DNA of 64,000 bases from Streptomyces varsoviensis (GTDB taxonomy: Bacteria; Actinomycetota; Actinomycetes; Streptomycetales; Streptomycetaceae), in the NCBI RefSeq assembly GCF_000718635.1, contig NZ_JOBF01000013.1, positions 248,001-312,000 of the forward strand. Reading direction: 5' to 3'. The notes below the pieces were generated by a model. That model searched no databases and was not told the origin of the DNA. It was given only the letters and a program-made list of their open reading frames with translations. Shown here piece after piece: positions 29,807 to 39,000 of this stretch; the stretch's first letter is position 1; each line of letters begins with the position of its first letter. The translations under genes were made by a program, and so were the position numbers.

Positions 29807-30919
29807 TCAGCGCGAGGCGTTTCCGGCCGCCGGGCAGCCGGCGGCACGGGAGGCCGCCGTCACGAAGCGCGGGAAGACGGTGCTCGGGTCGTCCAGCGAC
29901 GTGCCGGTGGTACGGCCGGTGCGCATGGTGTAGATCGCCGGGCGGCCCGCGCAGTCGGCCCGTACGGTCGCCCCCGAGGCGTCCATACGGCCGTACGCGC
30001 GCCGGTCCGGCAGCGGTATGCGGTCCCCGGGCAGCCGGGCGGGTCCGGCGGTCCCGTCGAAGAGCGCGACCAGCCGCGGCCGGGCCACCATGGCGAACTG
30101 CGCGGCCGGCTCGCCGCGCTGGGACACCACACAGGTCCGGAAGTCGCCCCGGCCGCCGCCGGATATGGAGGCGAGGCCGCCCCGCGCCGTCTCCGCCCGC
30201 CCCAGCAGACCCGGCAGCGAGCACGGCTCCGAGGGGGAGGCGGAAGGGGACGGCGCAGCCGAGGCCGTGGGCGCGGCGGCCATCCGCAGCGGCCGCTCCG
30301 GCGCGCAACCCGCCCTCCGCATGCCGTGGTTGGCCAGGTCCACGAGGAGACGGCCGGTCCGCGCGAACCCGCCGCCCGCCACCCCGGCCCGCCCGTCGCC
30401 CTGCCGCGCGCCGCCCACCGTCACCACGGACGGCCGACCGTCGACATCGCACCGCTCGGGCAGGACCAGCGCGCCGGAGCCGTCGCCGACGAAGCCGGGC
30501 AGCGCGCCCGGCAGCGGGTCGCCGCCCCGCGCGAACAGGCCGTCCAGCCACGAGCGCCGGGCGGCCTCGGCCTTCGGCCCCGTGCCGTACCCGACCCGCG
30601 CCCGCTGCTGCCGCGCGGCGGAGCCGGTCCCCCGCGACCAGGTGACGGTGCACCGGCCGCGCGGGGCCTCGGGGGTGGGGGAGACTTCGTCGGACGCGCG
30701 GTCGCGGTCGCCGTGGTCGAAGAGCGACGCGCCGCCCTCGTCCGGCCAGGCGCCCCAGCAGCGCGCGGCGTGGGTGAGCGGTCCGAACTGCGTCTGCCAC
30801 AGCGCCGACACGGCCGCGATCAGCGCGACCACGGCCAGGGCGCCGATCAGTACGCGCCCGCGCCCGCGCCGCCCCCGGGCCCGTACCGCCGCGCCGCCCG
30901 GCGCACCCCCGTCCGCCAC
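29807..30919 (-). CDS. Membrane-anchored protein of unknown function, 370 residues
   Basis: A short Arg/Gly-rich N-terminus leads to one membrane helix (VLIGALAVVALIAAVSALW, ~24-42). An extracytoplasmic region of ~325 residues follows, with scattered Cys (CWGAW, CTVTW, CDVDG, CAPERP, CSLPG, CVVSQ, CAGRP, CPAAG), suggesting a disulfide-rich domain. No known motif is recognised. The GTG at 30919 has GGAAGGGGG upstream. It lies between two paralogous Tap-like hydrolases in the same orientation, so it may be co-regulated with them. Two of its parts (LLVDLANHGMRRAGC, TFRTCVVSQ-like) look like an internal duplication. Confidence 0.65.
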   Translation of the reverse strand: MADGGAPGGAAVRARGRRGRGRVLIGALAVVALIAAVSALWQTQFGPLTHAARCWGAWPDEGGASLFDHGDRDRASDEVSPTPEAPRGRCTVTWSRGTGSAARQQRARVGYGTGPKAEAARRSWLDGLFARGGDPLPGALPGFVGDGSGALVLPERCDVDGRPSVVTVGGARQGDGRAGVAGGGFARTGRLLVDLANHGMRRAGCAPERPLRMAAAPTASAAPSPSASPSEPCSLPGLLGRAETARGGLASISGGGRGDFRTCVVSQRGEPAAQFAMVARPRLVALFDGTAGPARLPGDRIPLPDRRAYGRMDASGATVRADCAGRPAIYTMRTGRTTGTSLDDPSTVFPRFVTAASRAAGCPAAGNASR

Positions 30920-31063
30920 CCCGCCCCCTTCCCGAAACCCCCAGCGGTGGACTGCTGTGCGGGCGATCGTAGCGGGGGGCACTGACAGTTGGCTGGGGCG
31001 CACGGGGGCGCAAAGGGGTGGTGAAACGTCACCTCAGCGGCACGGCACCGGCCTGACCTGCGG

Positions 31064-32578
31064 TCAAGAACAGACCTTGCCGTTCTTCGGAACCGTGCCG
31101 TCCAGCAGATAGGCGTCCACCGCCTGCTTCACACACGCGTTGCCGCTGTTGTACGCGCCATGTCCCTCGCCCTTGTAGGTGAGTTCGACGCCGACGCCGG
31201 GCCCCAGCCGCCGGGCCATCTTCCGCGCGCCCGCGTACGGCGTCGCGGGGTCCCCGGTGTTGCCCACCACCAGCATCGGGGCCGCCCCCTTGGCGCTCAC
31301 CTCGGGGGTTTGCCACTCGCCGGACGCCGGCCAGCCGGTGCACTGGGTCAGGCTCCACGCCATGGAGTCGCCGAACACGGGGGACGCCGCGCGGAACGCG
31401 CCGAGCTGGCCCTCGATGTCCCGCTCCGAGTAGCGCTGCTTGAAGTCGGCGCAGGTGACCGCGTTGAGCGAGGCCTGAAGGGAGCTGTACGCGCCGTCCT
31501 TGTCGCGGCCGTTCATGGAGTCGGCGAGGGCGAGCAGGATCTTGCCGTCGCCGTTCTCGGCGTCCTCCACGCCCTCGGTGAGGTAGTCCCAGTAGTCCTT
31601 CGAGTACAGCGACTGGGCGATGCCGCCGCTGGCGAGCGGCTGCGTGAGCTCCCGGCCCTCGGCCGCCGGCACCGGGCGCTCGTCCAAGCGGTCCAGCAGC
31701 CGCTTGATCTGGTCCTCGGTGGGGCAGTTGTCCCGGCTCGCGGTGCACGCCCGCAGGTAGTTGCCGAGCGCGAGCTGGAACCCCTTCGCCTGGCCCAGGG
31801 CGCTCTGCACCGGGTCGTTGGTCGGGTCCACGACGCCGTCGAGGAGCGCCCGGCCCACCTTCTTCGGGAACAAGTGGGCGTAGACGCCGCCGAGTTCCGT
31901 CCCGTAGGAGATGCCGAAGTAGTGCAGCTTGTCGTCGCCGAGCGCCTGGCGCATCAGGTCCATGTCGCGCGCGGCGTTCGACGTCCCCACGTGCGCGAGG
32001 ACCTTGCCGGAGTTCTTCTCGCAGGCGGCGGCGTACTTCTTCACGCGGTCCAGGAAGGCGCGCCGCTCGCCCCCGTCGTCGGGCGTGGAGTCGGCCGCGT
32101 AGTAGGCGTCGAGGTCCTTGTCGCCCAGGCATCTGACGCCGTCGCTGCGGCCGACGCCGCGCGGATCGAAGCTGACGAGGTCGTAGCGGGTGCGGAGGTT
32201 CTTGTAGTCCTCGGCGAAGGCGGGGAGCGTGGTGATCCCGGAACCCCCGGGCCCGCCGAAGTTGAAGAGCAGCGAGCCGATCCGGTGGTCCGGGTCGGTG
32301 GCCTTCGCGCGGATCAGGGCGATGCCGATGCTGTCGCCCTTGGGGTGGCCGTAGTCGAGCGGGGCGTGCAGCGTGGCGCACTCCCAGGCGTCGCCGGGCG
32401 CCCGGCCCGTGGAGGCGTCCTCGCTGTCGCTGGGCGGGGGACAGGACTTCCAGTCCAGCTTCTGGCGGGCGCTCGTGTCGGCCCGCGCGCCGCCCCCGTC
32501 GTCGCTGGAGCAGCCGGCGGCCGCGCCGGCCAGCAGCGCGGCGAGGAGCAGGGCCCCGGTCCGTACGGATCTCGCCAC
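31064..32578 (-). CDS. Secreted Tap-like alpha/beta hydrolase, copy 2
   Basis: This 504-residue paralogue of the protein at 27952-29592 shares blocks such as FNFGGPGGSG, YDLVSFDPRGVG, HYFGISYGTELGG and VVGNTGDPATPY. A signal peptide ends in a lipobox-like AAAGC near residue 22. The nucleophile Ser lies in GISYG (~210) and the catalytic His in KGEGHGAYNSG near the end. It is predicted to act outside the membrane as an aminopeptidase or esterase. The GTG at 32578 has GGGAG upstream. The pair probably arose by local duplication and then diverged in the ligand-facing middle region. Confidence 0.9.
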   Translation of the reverse strand: MARSVRTGALLLAALLAGAAAGCSSDDGGGARADTSARQKLDWKSCPPPSDSEDASTGRAPGDAWECATLHAPLDYGHPKGDSIGIALIRAKATDPDHRIGSLLFNFGGPGGSGITTLPAFAEDYKNLRTRYDLVSFDPRGVGRSDGVRCLGDKDLDAYYAADSTPDDGGERRAFLDRVKKYAAACEKNSGKVLAHVGTSNAARDMDLMRQALGDDKLHYFGISYGTELGGVYAHLFPKKVGRALLDGVVDPTNDPVQSALGQAKGFQLALGNYLRACTASRDNCPTEDQIKRLLDRLDERPVPAAEGRELTQPLASGGIAQSLYSKDYWDYLTEGVEDAENGDGKILLALADSMNGRDKDGAYSSLQASLNAVTCADFKQRYSERDIEGQLGAFRAASPVFGDSMAWSLTQCTGWPASGEWQTPEVSAKGAAPMLVVGNTGDPATPYAGARKMARRLGPGVGVELTYKGEGHGAYNSGNACVKQAVDAYLLDGTVPKNGKVCS

Positions 32579-32706
32579 GGCGGCTCTCCCGGAGGTCGGC
32601 GGTGCGCACGCGGAACGAACGTACGCGGACTGCCATCCTCCGGTCGGGCCGCCGCCGGGCGCGCGCCTCGCGGTCCGTACGGGTGAGGAAGCCCCCCACG
32701 CCCGCT

Positions 32707-34689
32707 CTACAGCGGTACGAACGTGACCTCCGTCGCCTTCACGCTCACCCACACCTGGGAGCCCTCGGCGAGGGCCAGGTCCGCCGCCGCCGACGGGGTG
32801 ATCTCGGCGACGACCTCGGGCTCGCCGTCGACGAGGACGCGGAGCCGGCCGCCCTGGGCGGCGATCTCGCGGACCGTGCCGGGCCAGACGTTGCGCGGGC
32901 TGCCCTCGGGGCGGGCGGTGTGCAGGGAGACGGCCTCGGGGCCGACGACGGCGAGCCCCGGGGTGCGCTCGGCGGGCAGCGGGTCGGCGGCGACGAGGTC
33001 CGCGCCGCCCGTCAGCCGCAAGGAGGCGCCCTTCGCCGTCCCGGGCCAGGCGTTGCGGCCGAGCATCCGGGCCACCCAGGGGGAGCGGGGGTGGCGGGTC
33101 AGCTCGGTCGGCGTCGCGTACTGGAGGGTCGCCCCGTCCTCCAGTACGAGAATCCGGTCGGCCAGGGAGACCGCCTCCACGGGGTCGTGGGTGACGATCA
33201 GACAGACGCCGGGGAAGTCCGCGAGGTGGGTGCGCAGGGTGTGCCGGACCCGGGCGCGCGTGGACTGGTCGAGGGCCGCCAGCGGCTCGTCGAGGAGGAG
33301 CAGCCGGGGGCGTGCGGCGAGGGCGCGCGCGAGCGCCACGCGCTGGGCCTGGCCGCCGCTGATGCCGCCGGGCTTGCGCAGGGCGAGGTGGCCGACGCCG
33401 AGGGCGTCCAGCCAGTGCTGGGCCTCCGCGTGCGCCTCGGCCTTCGCCGTGCCCTGGGCGCGCAGCCCGTACGCGGTGTTGGCGAGCGCGGTCAGATGCG
33501 GGAAGAGCGCCCCGTCCTGCGGGACCCAGGCGATCCGGCGCTTGTGCGGCGGCTCGGCGGAGACCTCCGCCTCCCCGAGGGCCAGGGGGCGCGCGGTGGC
33601 GCGGTGGGTGAGGCCGAGGAGCGCCCTTAGCAGCGTCGTCTTTCCGGCGCCGTTGGGCCCGACGACCGCGATGGTGGTGCCGGCGGGAGCGTCGAGCGCG
33701 GCGTTGGTGGCGCCGCTGACGGTGGTGCGCAGGGGCGCCGGGTCCGGCTCGGGGCGGCCTCCCTGGGAGGCCGCCCGGGGGGCGGAGACGGCGACGTCGG
33801 TCTTCTCGTCGGCGGGAGGCGCCGCGGCGGCAGCGGCGGCGGCACTCTTGGGGGCGGCCGGTTTGCCGCCGAGCCAGCGGCCGCGGAGCGCGAGGAGCAC
33901 CACCGTGGCGATGACGAGCAGCAGCAGCGAGACCGCGGTCGCGCCCTCGGGGTCGTCCTGGAGCAGCAGATAGACCTGGAGGGGCAGCGTCTGCGTCGTA
34001 CCGGGCAGGTTCCCGGCGAAGGTGATCGTCGCGCCGAACTCGCCGAGCGCGCGCGCCCAGCACAGCGCGGCCCCCGCGATGAGCCCCGGCGCGATCATCG
34101 GCAGCGTGATGGTGCGGAACACCCGCAGCGGCGCGGCGCCCAGGGACGTCGCGGTCTCCTCGTACCGGGGGTGGAGCCCGGCGAGGGACCCTTCGAGGCT
34201 GATGACCAGGAACGGCATGGAGACGAACGCCGAGGCGATCACCGCGCCCGTGGTGGAGAACGGCAGGGACACGCCGAACCAGGAGTCCAGCGCCGGGCCC
34301 AGCAGCCCGCGCCGCCCGTACCCCTGGAGGAGCGCGACGCCCGCGACCGTCGGGGGCAGCACCATCGGCAGCATCACCAGGCAGCGCACCAGCGCCTTGC
34401 CGGGGAACTCCACGCGGGCGAGCAGCCAGGCCAGCGGGATGCCGAGGACGAGCGCGAGCAGCAGCGCCCAGGCGGAGACGAGCAGCGACAGGCCGAGGGC
34501 CTGACTGACCTCGTGCGAGGAGAGCCGGCTGACCAGCGTGGACCAGGGGGTGCGGGCCAGCACGCCCGCGAGGGGCAGCAGCAGGAAGACCACCGCGAGC
34601 ACGGCGGGGATGGACAGGGTGAAGGGCGTGCGCCCCCGGACCGCGCGGCCCGGGCCGGGGGCGCGGCGCGCCTGGGCGTCGGCGGTCAC
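32707..34689 (-). CDS. modBC: Molybdate ABC transporter, fused permease-ATPase (ModB-ModC)
   Basis: This 660-residue fusion has ModB (~1-260) with five or six helices and the coupling loop GAAPLRVFRTITLPMIAPG. A ~60-residue Ala/Pro-rich linker follows (AAAPPADEKTDV region). ModC comes next with Walker A GPNGAGKTT, signature SGGQAQRVA, Walker B LLLLDEP and H-loop THDP. The C-terminal ~140 residues form a TOBE/Mop-like regulatory domain. It imports molybdate with ModA. The GTG at 34689 overlaps the modA TGA by 4 bp. The fused architecture is known in actinobacteria and fixes subunit stoichiometry. Confidence 0.93.
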   Translation of the reverse strand: MTADAQARRAPGPGRAVRGRTPFTLSIPAVLAVVFLLLPLAGVLARTPWSTLVSRLSSHEVSQALGLSLLVSAWALLLALVLGIPLAWLLARVEFPGKALVRCLVMLPMVLPPTVAGVALLQGYGRRGLLGPALDSWFGVSLPFSTTGAVIASAFVSMPFLVISLEGSLAGLHPRYEETATSLGAAPLRVFRTITLPMIAPGLIAGAALCWARALGEFGATITFAGNLPGTTQTLPLQVYLLLQDDPEGATAVSLLLLVIATVVLLALRGRWLGGKPAAPKSAAAAAAAAPPADEKTDVAVSAPRAASQGGRPEPDPAPLRTTVSGATNAALDAPAGTTIAVVGPNGAGKTTLLRALLGLTHRATARPLALGEAEVSAEPPHKRRIAWVPQDGALFPHLTALANTAYGLRAQGTAKAEAHAEAQHWLDALGVGHLALRKPGGISGGQAQRVALARALAARPRLLLLDEPLAALDQSTRARVRHTLRTHLADFPGVCLIVTHDPVEAVSLADRILVLEDGATLQYATPTELTRHPRSPWVARMLGRNAWPGTAKGASLRLTGGADLVAADPLPAERTPGLAVVGPEAVSLHTARPEGSPRNVWPGTVREIAAQGGRLRVLVDGEPEVVAEITPSAAADLALAEGSQVWVSVKATEVTFVPL

Positions 34690-35513
34690 GGCTTCTGGAA
34701 CCCCGCCGCGCGCAGCAGCTTCTGCGACTCGTCGGTGTTCAGCCACTTGACGAAGGCGGCGGCGTCGGAGCTGTGCTTGGAGCCCTTGAGGACGGCCGCC
34801 GGGTAGGAGGCGATGGCGTTCTGCTCGTCGGGCACGTCGACGGTGGCGACCTTGTCGCCCGCCACGGCGGCGTCGGTGGCGTACACGATCCCGGCGTCGG
34901 CCTCGCCCAGCTCGACCTTGGTGAGGACGGCGCGGACGTTGGGCTCCTGGGAGGCCGGTTTCACGGTGATGTGCTGCTTGTCGAGGACCTTCTGGCTGTA
35001 GCGGCCGACGGGCACCTGGGGCGCGGCGAGCACGACCTTGAGGTCGCTCTTGGAGAGGTCGGAAAGGCCCTTCACATGCTTCGGGTTGCCCTTGCCGGTG
35101 ACGATGGTCAGCCGGTTCTTGGCGATGACGGACGGGGTTTCCGTGTCGGACTTGAGCCCGTCCATGGTCTTGGTGTCGGCGGTGACGAGCGCGTCGGCGG
35201 GCACGCCCTGCCGCACCTGCGAGGCCAGCTCCTGCGAGCCCGCGTAGGAGAACTTCACCGTGACGCCCGGGTGCTCCTTCTCGTACGCGGCGCCCGCCTG
35301 CTTGAAGACGTCGGTGAGGGAGGCCGCGGCGAGGACGGTCAGCGTGGTGTTCTTCTTGCCGTCGCCCGAGGCCCCGGAGTCCTTCTTGTCGTCGCTGCCG
35401 CAGGCCGCGACAAGCGGTACGAGCAGGGTGGCGGCCAGGGCGGGGAGCGCGGCCCGGCGCATCAGGGCGCGAGGGGCGCGGGGCGTACGGGACGTGGGGG
35501 ACGTGCGGGACAT
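34686..35513 (-). CDS. modA: Molybdate-binding lipoprotein ModA
   Basis: This 275-residue periplasmic-type binding protein has a lipobox LVAAC (Cys ~32) after a hydrophobic signal. ModA features are TVLAAASLTDVF (oxyanion-binding Ser/Thr), FSYAGSQELASQVRQG with the conserved second Ser, DALVTADTKTM, and EADAGIVYATDA. It binds molybdate or tungstate and passes it to ModBC. The ATG at 35513 has GGAG upstream. The Mop-domain regulator gene ends 22 bp upstream in the same direction, so the three probably form one operon. Confidence 0.95.
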   Translation of the reverse strand: MSRTSPTSRTPRAPRALMRRAALPALAATLLVPLVAACGSDDKKDSGASGDGKKNTTLTVLAAASLTDVFKQAGAAYEKEHPGVTVKFSYAGSQELASQVRQGVPADALVTADTKTMDGLKSDTETPSVIAKNRLTIVTGKGNPKHVKGLSDLSKSDLKVVLAAPQVPVGRYSQKVLDKQHITVKPASQEPNVRAVLTKVELGEADAGIVYATDAAVAGDKVATVDVPDEQNAIASYPAAVLKGSKHSSDAAAFVKWLNTDESQKLLRAAGFQKP

Positions 35514-35535
35514 CGGAACTCCAGAAGCCGGGTGA

Positions 35536-35937
35536 TCAGGCGCGGTCGACATGGACATTGGTGGACTTCACACGGGCCACGGCCTCCATGCCGACGGCCA
35601 GCCCCAGCTCCTCGACGGCCTCGCGGGTGAGGAGCGAGACGAGCCGGTGCGGCCCGGCCTGGATCTCCACCTGGGCGGCGACGTCGCCGAGCTTGACGGC
35701 GGTGATGATGCCGGGGAAGGCGTTACGCACGCTGGTGTACCCGGAGTCCTCGCTGTCGGAACCGTTCGCGTCCGCGGCCAGTGCCACCGAGAAGGCCGCC
35801 AGGTCGGTGCCCTCGATGAGCCGCTTCCCGAACTCGTCCCTGCGCGTGGGGATTCGCTCGGCGTCGGCCCAGCGCCGGACGGTGTCGGGACTGACGCCGA
35901 GCAGCCGTGCCGCCTGGCCAATGGTGTAGGACCGCAT
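35536..35937 (-). CDS. Helix-turn-helix regulator with a C-terminal Mop (TOBE) domain
   Basis: The 133-residue protein joins an excisionase/MerR-like helix-turn-helix (YTIGQAARLLGVSPDTVRRW, ~4-23) to a single Mop domain (VRNAFPGIITAVKLGDVAA to VARVKSTNVHV), which binds molybdate-type oxyanions. It is probably the molybdate-responsive regulator of modABC, a functional analogue of ModE. A clean promoter, TTGCAT-N18-TACGGT, ends exactly 7 nt before the ATG, so the mRNA is predicted leaderless; this supports 35937 over the GTG nine bases upstream. Confidence 0.88.
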   Translation of the reverse strand: MRSYTIGQAARLLGVSPDTVRRWADAERIPTRRDEFGKRLIEGTDLAAFSVALAADANGSDSEDSGYTSVRNAFPGIITAVKLGDVAAQVEIQAGPHRLVSLLTREAVEELGLAVGMEAVARVKSTNVHVDRA

Positions 35938-35944
35938 GTGCGGC

Positions 35945-35974
35945 ACCGTATGGCTATTCGTCCCGCAGATGCAA
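35945..35974 (-). promoter_or_regulatory. Promoter of the mod operon (leaderless)
   Basis: On the minus strand TTGCAT (35974-35969) and TACGGT (35950-35945) are 18 bp apart, and 7 nt separate the -10 from the ATG at 35937. It is the best housekeeping-type promoter in this part of the window. Confidence 0.7.
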
Positions 35975-35985
35975 GGTAAATCCGA

Positions 35986-38900
35986 TTAGGGGACTAGCAA
36001 GTGCGGGCCGGGGTAGGGTGGTCGGCAGGAATATTCGGCTCCCCGGGGAGCGCGAAAGCCGCCGGGCATATCCGGCTGTCCCGGGACGCGCGAAAGCCGC
36101 CAGGCGTATCCGGCCGTCCCGGGACGCGCGAAAGCACGGTGCCCCCGGGCGCGCGCCGGCATCCCCGCCAGCGTCAGCGCCGATGTCAACGCGATCTCGA
36201 CCGCGCCCACGCCCCCCGGGGTCGGCGCGGCGGAGCCGATGGCATTGGCGGTGAGGAAGACCACCGCCGTGCTCGCGTAGCTCAGGTCCCCGCCGAAGGC
36301 GCGCGTCGCCGCGTCCAGGCACATCACGTTGGCCGCCGTCAGCAGCAGCATCCCGCCGATGCCCGTCGCCAGCTTCTGCGGCCGCTGGAGCACGTCCAGC
36401 ATGCGCGGCACCACGCCCGCGAACAGCGACCGCACCCGCGTCACGACGAACTTCCGCAGGAACGGCACGGCGGTCACCACGAGTACGAGGACCGCCGCCG
36501 TGAGCAGGCCGCCGATCACCGTCCGGGACGGCGACAGCGACGAGGCGCGCTCCGTACCGGTCACGTACCCGAAGGACAGCAGCAGCAGGATGTGGCAGAC
36601 CATGCCGAAGAGCTGCGACGCCCCGACGCTCGCCACCGCCAGCCCCGGCCGCACCCCCGCGCGCTGCAGGAAGCGCGTGTTGAGGGCGACGCCGCCGACC
36701 GCCGCGGGCGCGACCAGCTTCACGAACGAGCTGGCGACCTGGGCGACCACCGTCCGGCGGAAGGAGACCTTCTCCGGTACGAACCCCAGCAGGCTCAGCG
36801 CGGCGGCGACCTGCGTCAGCGCCGAGAAGAACACGGCGACCGCCACCCACACCCAGTTGGCGTTGCTGACGATGTCGCCGATCGGGGTGTTGGTGAGCTG
36901 CGAGAGCAGGAAGTACGCGGCCAGCGTGCCCGCCATGAAGGTGAACAGCGTGCGCGGCTTGATCCGCTCCAGCCGGACGGGCTCTATCGCCGCCTGCGGC
37001 CGGATCAGCAGCACCTGCTGGCGGATCTGGGAGAGCAGGTCGTCCTCGCGGGCGTCCTCGGCGGCCTCGTCGAGCGCCCGCTTCTCCGCCTGCCGCTCGG
37101 CCTTGGCCGCCTTGCGGTCGCTGCCGCCCGTCTCGGCCTCGCCGCCGGCCTTGGCTCCCGTCTCGCCCTTGGCCCCCTTGGCAGCCTTGTCTCCCTTGCC
37201 GGCCTTGGCCATGCTCACGGAACCGGCTCCGGTGTCGGCCGTGGCCCCGGCCCGCGAGCCGTCCGAGGCCGCCACGGTCCCGGCGACCTCCTCGGCCCCC
37301 GTGGTCCCGGCCTCCTCGACGGCCCTCGCGGCCTCCTCGGCTTTCGCCTCCTCGGCCGCCCGCGCGTCCCGCGCCGCCTGCGCGGCCTTGGCCTCCTTGG
37401 CGGCCTTGCGGGCCTGCGACGCCTCCAGCACCGCCTCCCGCTCGCGCTGCGAGCGCTCCCGCGCCAACTGGCGCAGCGTGGCGCGGCTGATACGGGTCAG
37501 CGCCAGCGGCTGGAGCAGCGGCAGGCTGTCCGCGATGGCGTCCGGGCCGAGCACCTCGACCGCCGCGGCCACCGACCGCTCGGCGCCGACTCGCAGCCCC
37601 AGCGTGGTCAGCAACTGCGCGATGTCCATGCGCAGCACCAGATCGCCCGCGGCGATCTCACCGCCGCTCAGGTCCGTCAGCACGACATTGCCGGAACGAT
37701 CCACCAGGAGCGCGTCGCCGTCCAGCCGCCGGTGCGCGATCCGCCGCGACTGGAGGAACTTGAGCTGCTTCCACGCGCCCGCCAGGAGCTCGTCGGTGAT
37801 CTCCTCGTCCGGCAGCGCGTCGAGGGTGTGGCCGCCGATGTGCTCGTACACGAGCATGACCGCGTCCGGGCCCAGCTCGGAGGTCGCGATCAGCTTGGGC
37901 GCGTTGGCGCCCGCGGCGATGGCCGCGTACGCGAGCAGCGCCTCCTGCTCCAGCGCCTGGCGCAGGGACTGGAGGCTGCGGCGCTGGGTGAAGCCGCGCA
38001 GCGCGAGCCGCTGCCAGACGCGGTAGAAGAACCCCTGGGCCTGCTGCTCGCGGTCGACGACCGTCACGTCGAGCGGCGGGCCGTCCTCCAGGGTGACGAT
38101 GTAGCGGCGGCCGCGGTCGTGGTTGCTGGGGTGGTCGCCGTCCGGCACGTCCTCCGAGCGCAGCGCGGTCACCGGCTTGAAGCCGACGCGGCGCAGCCCG
38201 GCGAGCAGGTTCTGGCCGGTGGGCCGCACGTTCGGGGAGCCGACGGCGTACAGCGTGCCGTACGCGACGGTCCAGCCGATCAGCACCGTGACGGCGATCG
38301 AGAACGGCGTGGTGTAGCCGCCGACCAGCACCGCGAAGGCGTCCAGCAGCAGCACCGCCCACATCGCGATGCGCCAGCGCGGGCGGCGCGACATGCCGAC
38401 CGCCGTCATATAGGCGATCACGGGGGCGAGATAGCCGTGCACGGGATCGGTGACGCCGCCGCTCGGCGCGGCCCGGGTGAGCGCGTCGCTGATCGTCTCG
38501 GGGGCCGCGCGGGCCACCCAGAGGTCGGTGGCCAGCGAGACGCCGTGCGCCAGGACGGCGGCCAGGACGCCGTCGGCGATCCGCAGCCCGTCGCGCTTGA
38601 TGAGCCGCTCCATGGCGAACGCCACGGGGACGATGAAGACGGCGATATTGGCCGTCAGCCCCGCGAAGTCCGCCAGGAGCTGCGGCGCCTTGCCGGTGGA
38701 GTCGCCGATGTCCTTCTCAAGCCCCGCGGTGGTGCTGTGGGCGAACGCGGCGAGCGCGAGCACCAGCGCCAGACCGAGGATGCCGAGGAAGAGCCGGACC
38801 AGGTCGGAGGGGCGGTGCACCCGGGCGGGCAGTAGCGGTTCGTCACCGGAGACCCGGTCGATGTGGGCCCCCTCGCCCTCGCAGCGGTGCTCGTCGGAGC

Positions 38901-39000
38901 TCTGGGACCCGTCGGAGCAGGGCAGCACTTCGCGGGCGCGCTCCCCCTCGGGATCCCGCGCGCCCTGCTGCTCGTCCGTTTCTTCTTGATCTCGTATCAC
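35986..39000 (-). CDS. Kinase-like / LPG-synthase-TM membrane protein, C-terminus replaced by repeats
   Basis: This 1004-residue protein is layered. An acidic N-terminus is followed by ~7 helices (LVRLFLGILGLALVLALAAF onward). A kinase-like soluble domain resembles ABC1/aminoglycoside-kinase folds (VMLVYEHIGGHTLD, HRRLDGDALLVDRSG, VVLTDLSGGE). A Lys/Ala/Glu-rich coiled-coil linker (~520-650) leads to the LPG_synthase_TM domain (~680-945). That domain normally ends with a further helix after the PGGVGAVE...LTLAG motif. Here it breaks at LAGMPA and continues as ~55 Arg/Pro-rich residues encoded by tandem repeats, so the last helix is missing. The GTG at 39000 is the likeliest start, with only a weak ribosome site. 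Confidence 0.8.
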   Translation of the reverse strand: MIRDQEETDEQQGARDPEGERAREVLPCSDGSQSSDEHRCEGEGAHIDRVSGDEPLLPARVHRPSDLVRLFLGILGLALVLALAAFAHSTTAGLEKDIGDSTGKAPQLLADFAGLTANIAVFIVPVAFAMERLIKRDGLRIADGVLAAVLAHGVSLATDLWVARAAPETISDALTRAAPSGGVTDPVHGYLAPVIAYMTAVGMSRRPRWRIAMWAVLLLDAFAVLVGGYTTPFSIAVTVLIGWTVAYGTLYAVGSPNVRPTGQNLLAGLRRVGFKPVTALRSEDVPDGDHPSNHDRGRRYIVTLEDGPPLDVTVVDREQQAQGFFYRVWQRLALRGFTQRRSLQSLRQALEQEALLAYAAIAAGANAPKLIATSELGPDAVMLVYEHIGGHTLDALPDEEITDELLAGAWKQLKFLQSRRIAHRRLDGDALLVDRSGNVVLTDLSGGEIAAGDLVLRMDIAQLLTTLGLRVGAERSVAAAVEVLGPDAIADSLPLLQPLALTRISRATLRQLARERSQREREAVLEASQARKAAKEAKAAQAARDARAAEEAKAEEAARAVEEAGTTGAEEVAGTVAASDGSRAGATADTGAGSVSMAKAGKGDKAAKGAKGETGAKAGGEAETGGSDRKAAKAERQAEKRALDEAAEDAREDDLLSQIRQQVLLIRPQAAIEPVRLERIKPRTLFTFMAGTLAAYFLLSQLTNTPIGDIVSNANWVWVAVAVFFSALTQVAAALSLLGFVPEKVSFRRTVVAQVASSFVKLVAPAAVGGVALNTRFLQRAGVRPGLAVASVGASQLFGMVCHILLLLSFGYVTGTERASSLSPSRTVIGGLLTAAVLVLVVTAVPFLRKFVVTRVRSLFAGVVPRMLDVLQRPQKLATGIGGMLLLTAANVMCLDAATRAFGGDLSYASTAVVFLTANAIGSAAPTPGGVGAVEIALTSALTLAGMPARARGHRAFARPGTAGYAWRLSRVPGQPDMPGGFRAPRGAEYSCRPPYPGPHLLVP
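36036..36135. repeat. 37-38 bp tandem repeat at the 3' end of the LPG-synthase-TM gene
   Basis: Three copies start at 36036, 36073 and 36111. Each contains CGGCYNTCCCGGGACGCGCGAAAGC or a close form, with an internal GTCCCGGGAC palindrome. A related but diverged sequence occurs at 43252-43280, which hints at a dispersed element. Confidence 0.8.

Noticed and set aside
35986..36160. Repeat tail as a frameshift sequencing error
   Set aside because: No single-base change I tried restores a hydrophobic helix, and the repeats are explicit on the DNA, so a repeat-driven change is the simpler reading; an assembly error remains possible.
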